Of a stretch of DNA of 64,000 bases, positions 60,126-64,000 are shown in pieces (the first letter of the stretch is position 1; each line of letters starts with the position of its first letter). This stretch comes from Anadara kagoshimensis (Eukaryota; Mollusca; Bivalvia; Arcoida; Arcidae). Both the position numbers and the translations under genes were made by a program. The notes under the pieces were generated by a model. That model did not search any database and was not told the DNA's origin. It was given only the letters and a program-made list of their open reading frames with translations. Location: positions 40,848,514 through 40,912,513 of the forward strand of contig CM037864.1 of NCBI GenBank assembly GCA_021292105.1. The letters run 5' to 3'.

Positions 60126-60434
60126 TGCATATGGACTTGAAACTGAAAGTAATTTTTCCCTTAAAATTGCTCTATCAAGGAAATGGCCATGTCAACTTTT
60201 CAGAAACAAAAAAGGTTATTGGTCATGTGCTACCCTGTCAAATCTTTTTTTTTTCAAAAAATTTTAATGTTGAAACTAACGTAAGACATCTATTAAACAG
60301 TTAAATTTGATATTATATGTTTTCTGGATAATTAAATGAAATACAATTATAGTCCACAAGGTGATCCATGAGATTTATACATTTGTGCTTAAATTTGTAT
60401 CTGGGTAAAAGTAATATCGATTGATTTAATAAAT
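60126..60434. other. No recognisable feature
   Basis: AT-rich sequence only. Confidence 0.4.
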
Positions 60435-60755
60435 GGGGGTGTATGTCCCAGTCAAGAATATTTTGCTTATATTGAGACATCACCAGCTATAGTTGAACTG
60501 GCATAAATTTTATCTGTGCAGTGTGGTAAGGGCAATGTGCAGGGAGTGCCTTTTAACATGCCAGGCCTGTTTGGACATGGGCCATGAGGTCTCTTCATAA
60601 GGACCCAATGACTTTTCATTTCTAAATGTCAAGTTCTTGACAAAAGAACAGTCACTGCTTATTTCTTGGTCAGACCCCAGCTGGGGTTCAAACCCATGAC
60701 CATCCACATACAGAGTGAACACTCTACTGACTGAGGTACTGCCTGTAGTGGTCAA
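60435..60755 (-). mobile_element. tRNA-derived SINE
   Basis: The reverse head CACTCTACTGACTGAGGTAC with GGGGTTCAAACCCATGACC lies at the right end. The body is colinear with 16560-16896 (CAGCTATAGTTGAACTGGCA, AAGGACCCAATGACTTTTCA). Confidence 0.8.
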
Positions 60756-60830
60756 AAAGAAAGCTATGTGATCATAAATGATAATAATTAACCGATCAGA
60801 GCTGAAAAAAATTATATGCGGTATCATAAT

Positions 60831-61062
60831 TCTGAATATTAATGAGTGAATAATGAATATTTATGATGGATCATGAATATTTAAAGATGGATAATAAATA
60901 TCTATGGATAATATCTAACAATATCTTCGACAGCAGGATAATGAATATTTATGAATACCTTTTGACAGGATAATGAATATTTATGAGTAGATAATGAATA
61001 TTTATGAATATCTATGACTAGATAATGAATATTTATGATTGTATAATGAATATTTAATGATA
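60831..61062. repeat. AATGAATATTTATGA minisatellite
   Basis: About nine irregular units of GATAATGAATATTTATGA with 2-10 bp spacers. Confidence 0.9.
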
Positions 61063-61333
61063 GAAAAATGGTAAGCTCATAAAAAACATGTACTTCCAGT
61101 ATTGTGATTATTAATGATTTAGATATAAATGATAGATGGGTAATTACAATATAAAATAATGACATTGTTACATGTTATAGCTGCCCTGTCTGTCAATGTT
61201 ATCAATCATCAACTTAACAATCTATTTCTCTTTTAATATTGGCTTCAAGTAAAAATTTACACAGACAATGCACCATGTGTCAACTAATATGACATTTGTG
61301 GCTGGGGCTATCTATTAGTTTCATGTTCATTTA

Positions 61334-62619
61334 CCGTAATCCTTCTATGTATTCGGACCCTCTATGTTTTCGGACACCCCAATTTTGAAATTTCAATAAT
61401 TTTCAAATTTCCTCTAATTTCGGACGGCAATTTTTTGCATCTAAATCCGGACACGATTTTGCTGGAACTCACCCGGAACACGGGGTACATATTGCTTATA
61501 ATCAATATTGAATTAAAACAAGAAGAAACGATGTTGTTTTGTTGTTAATTTACATTGAAATGCGTTATTTTTATGCGTCTGTTGCGTTGTGTATTTGCGT
61601 GAGGGAGTCATGATTGTAACTTGGAGGACATGTATTTTACGATGTATTTACATTTTTGTAAGCTCAATGAGGCCATACCTGTATTAAGTGCTTTAATTTT
61701 CTTTGAGAGTGAAAGTTGATTGAAATTAGAACTCTTGGCTACGAAACATCGTACGAGACCAGAAGTTCTGTCGGTACACAAATCCAACATCAAAGACATT
61801 TTTTCAGGAAGTGACGTTATCAATGAATTTCATTGGATGAGAAAACTCGTGGAATTCCCTCTGATTCAGTGCATGTCAACTATGGGAATTCCCGATCCTT
61901 CGATACTTTCATCTACCTAAGAACGGAAAGATAGACATTACGATGTATTTATTTTTTTTTTTTTTTTGAAAATGAAAATTGTTTGAAATGTGATTTAAAA
62001 CAATATATTTGTAAACTATTTTGTTCCGTGAGTGATAAATTTGATTTTTTAAGAAAAGCTGTATTGATCACGCCAAACCTCATTCATACATGTCCTCGTT
62101 CTTAGCGTACAAAAATATTGAATTTTCTTGACTGAGAAATATTCTTGACTATTATTAACTATTAAAATTTTGACCGTAGACAGTGACAGAAGACGAAGTG
62201 TGATCACGGTGAACATTAACCGTTGGGAATTACTGACAAAGATCACGCAATTTACTTACAAAAAAATGGCGTCCCTCGATGTGTATTGCACATTGGATCA
62301 TGATTATTGGTCAACAAACACTTCAAATATAACTTTTTTGTAAAATAAACAACACAACAGGTAATTTTAACCTATTCTTTATTTGAAAATTTACATTATA
62401 TATGATATTTATGTGCGTATAGTCGTTGATAGTGTCTTGCATTACCGGGAGGGCAGCGAGACTTGCTTACGATCAGACATCCGGTCCAAAATATCGGACA
62501 ACTCTAAATATTCGGACACCCCCATTTTTTAAGTGTATTATTTTCATATTTCCTCTAAGTTCCCGGACACTTGAAAATGAAATTATTAAAATTCGTCCGA
62601 ATACATAGAAGGATTACGG
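61334..62619. mobile_element. CCGTAATCC-ended TIR element, copy 2 (inverted)
   Basis: Ends CCGTAATCCTTCTATGTATT and ACATAGAAGGATTACGG, with TA on both sides. The interior is the reverse complement of 18846-20116. An open frame at 61720-61920 (66 codons, with HRTRPEVLSVHKSNIKDIF) is largely shared with copy 1 as sequence, but no protein family is recognised. Confidence 0.85.
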
Positions 62620-62828
62620 TAATTCACAATTTTGATTTCACATGTGATGTGTGTAGCCAGCTAAACAGGAGGTGCTCACTCTTTTGGAGCAACTGGCCTT
62701 ACCTCCCTGGTGAAAATGTATATGTTTTTAGTAAATTTGCCATTTATCTAAGTTTTTAATTTGCTTTTAAGATTGTGGTTGGAACATGGACCAGTATGTT
62801 TGTGTTCCATTCTACAGGCAAATATATA

Positions 62829-64000
62829 CAGTTGGGTCCGTTTATAACGAGATCGCATATTATGAGATATCGTTTTTAACGAGAACCTGTAAGGACCCCC
62901 TACCATAATGCCTATAATTTGTAGCAATTTCATACCGGAAAGAGCGAGATCGCTTACAACGAGATATCGTTTTTAACGAGTAGAAATATTTGTCCCAAAG
63001 TTAATATTTACCTATAAAATTCACCTGTTATAACGAGACATGTTTTGATAGTAATGTTAATCGGCAGTCAAAGGTGACAACTTAGACATACCGCATTGCA
63101 GGTGAGAGTCAATGAACTGTAACGCCTTTGCTGATTACTTTTCACTGTTTTTAATAAAGATTATTTCATGAACGAATTTGAACGTGTTTGTTGTGTTTTC
63201 ATAATGTCTACCAAGAAAAGGAAAGCCATATCACTTGATGCAAAATATGAAATTCTTCAAGAGATTGAGAAAGATCAAAAATCAAAATCAAGATTATGGA
63301 TTGGCTTCTAGTACTCTGAGTACAATCTTAAAACATAAGAACCGTATTTTGGAAAATTTTAATTTAAACAAATTTGAACCAAAGTGAAAAAGATTCAGAT
63401 CAGGTAATTATTCTGATATAGAGGATGCACTTTGTAAATGGTTTACATCTGTTAGGTCGAATGACATTGCACTTAGTGGTCCGTTTTTGGCTTCCAAAGC
63501 AGAAACACTTGCAAAGGACTTAGGTTACCATTAATTTGTTGCTACTAATGGATTTATAGAACGTTTTAAACAACATAGAGGAATTAATTGCCAGTCTGTC
63601 TGCGGTGAAAGTAAATCCGTTGATCAAACGATAATCGACGACTGGAAAACTGAAAAGTAACCCCTTATAACCCGTGACTATGCCCCATGTGACATTTATA
63701 ATGTTGATGAGACAGGACTCTATTATAAGCTTCAACCAAGTAAAACATTACACTTCAAAGGTGAGGCCTGTCATGGGGGAAAGCGTAGCAAAGAAAGAAT
63801 CACTGTATTGCTAGGATCTAACATAGACGTCACCGATAAGCTTGTCACCCCTGTTATAGGAAAGTTTGGAAAACCAAGGTGCTTTAAAAATGTAAAAAGT
63901 TTACCTGTAACGTATCGCAGTAATAAAAAATCATGGATGAACAGTAATTTATACATAGAATGGGTACAATCTCTCGACAAGCAAATGACCAGGAAAAACA
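62829..64000 (+). mobile_element. Tigger/pogo DNA transposon, 5' part
   Basis: TA (62827-62828) precedes the terminal CAGTTGGGTCCGTTTATAAC. Subterminal AACGAGATCGC and GAGATATCGTTTTTAACGAG motifs are repeated (62851-62882 and 62944-62981). The transposase frame follows at 63204. The right end lies beyond the window. Confidence 0.85.
63204..64000 (+). pseudogene. Tigger-type transposase pseudogene, 3' end outside
   Basis: From the ATG at 63204 the frame starts MSTKKRKAISLDAKYEILQE, the N-terminal helix-turn-helix of CENP-B/Tigger transposases. A +1 shift around 63289 moves the frame to QDYGLASSTLSTILKHKN, completing that DNA-binding domain. The second (Tc5/CENP-B) domain follows at about 63400-63640 (NGFIERFKQHRGI). 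The DDE catalytic domain begins with YNVDETGLYYKL, its first Asp at 63706-63708. Stops at 63385, 63532 and 63658 plus the frameshift make it non-functional. Remaining catalytic acidic residues lie beyond the window edge. Confidence 0.9.

Overview
This is a repeat-rich metazoan nuclear window that looks like a marine bivalve mollusc. The clues are AT-rich sequence, tRNA-headed SINEs of the kind common in molluscs, DIRS, LINE and Tigger relics, and above all five large 'pearl-like' elements. Each pearl-like element has a head AACAAGAGGCCCATGGGCC, a core of about 145-170 bp tandem monomers, and a tail hairpin ending TCAGGTGAGCTAA. No complete host gene is visible. The species call is inference. 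There are no rRNA genes, convincing functional tRNAs, CRISPR arrays or bacterial-type operons. Layout, 0-20 kb: a hAT-like element (438-1332) carries a 170-codon open frame. Next to it is a truncated DIRS retrotransposon (1391-3703) flanked by a near-perfect 465-bp direct repeat. Pogo/Tigger-type MITEs lie at 4.8, 7.7-8.5 and 11.2 kb. The only good candidate host exon is on the minus strand at 8600-8829, with a decayed relative at 7471-7538. A 28-bp minisatellite lies at 11.7 kb. Three tandem copies of a 0.5-kb segment lie at 13.7-17.2 kb, separated by two different pearl-like elements. The first copy of a 1.27-kb CCGTAATCC-ended element is at 18.8-20.1 kb. Layout, 20-40 kb: SINEs, a 46-bp minisatellite, a 292-bp hAT-like MITE, a LINE C-terminal relic at 26.0 kb, a pearl-like element with a nine-monomer core (26.8-28.9 kb), and a BED-finger pseudogene (31.9-32.2 kb). 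At 34461-37598 there is a 3.1-kb terminal-inverted-repeat element whose ends begin with CACAGTG and which has a 5-bp target duplication. Its insertion is confirmed by a paralogous empty site at 55.08 kb. A long-TIR element built from TTTCGTCCC motifs lies at 38.9-40.0 kb. Layout, 40-64 kb: a 6.1-kb pearl-like element (40886-46988) has 37 monomers arranged as a 12-mer higher-order repeat, about 1739 bp per repeat and three times over. A reverse-strand pearl-like element (47994-49797) has a trimeric higher-order core and interrupts a SINE. Further SINEs, minisatellites, a second copy of the CACAGTG element's host repeat, the second inverted copy of the CCGTAATCC element (61.3-62.6 kb) and the 5' part of a decayed Tigger transposon (62.8 kb to the window end) follow. 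Almost everything recognisable is mobile or satellite DNA, much of it nested. The intervals between may be introns or intergenic DNA. The most notable signals are the RSS-heptamer-ended element, the higher-order satellite organisation inside mobile elements, dense nuclear-receptor half-sites in those satellites, and the large duplication around the DIRS fragment.
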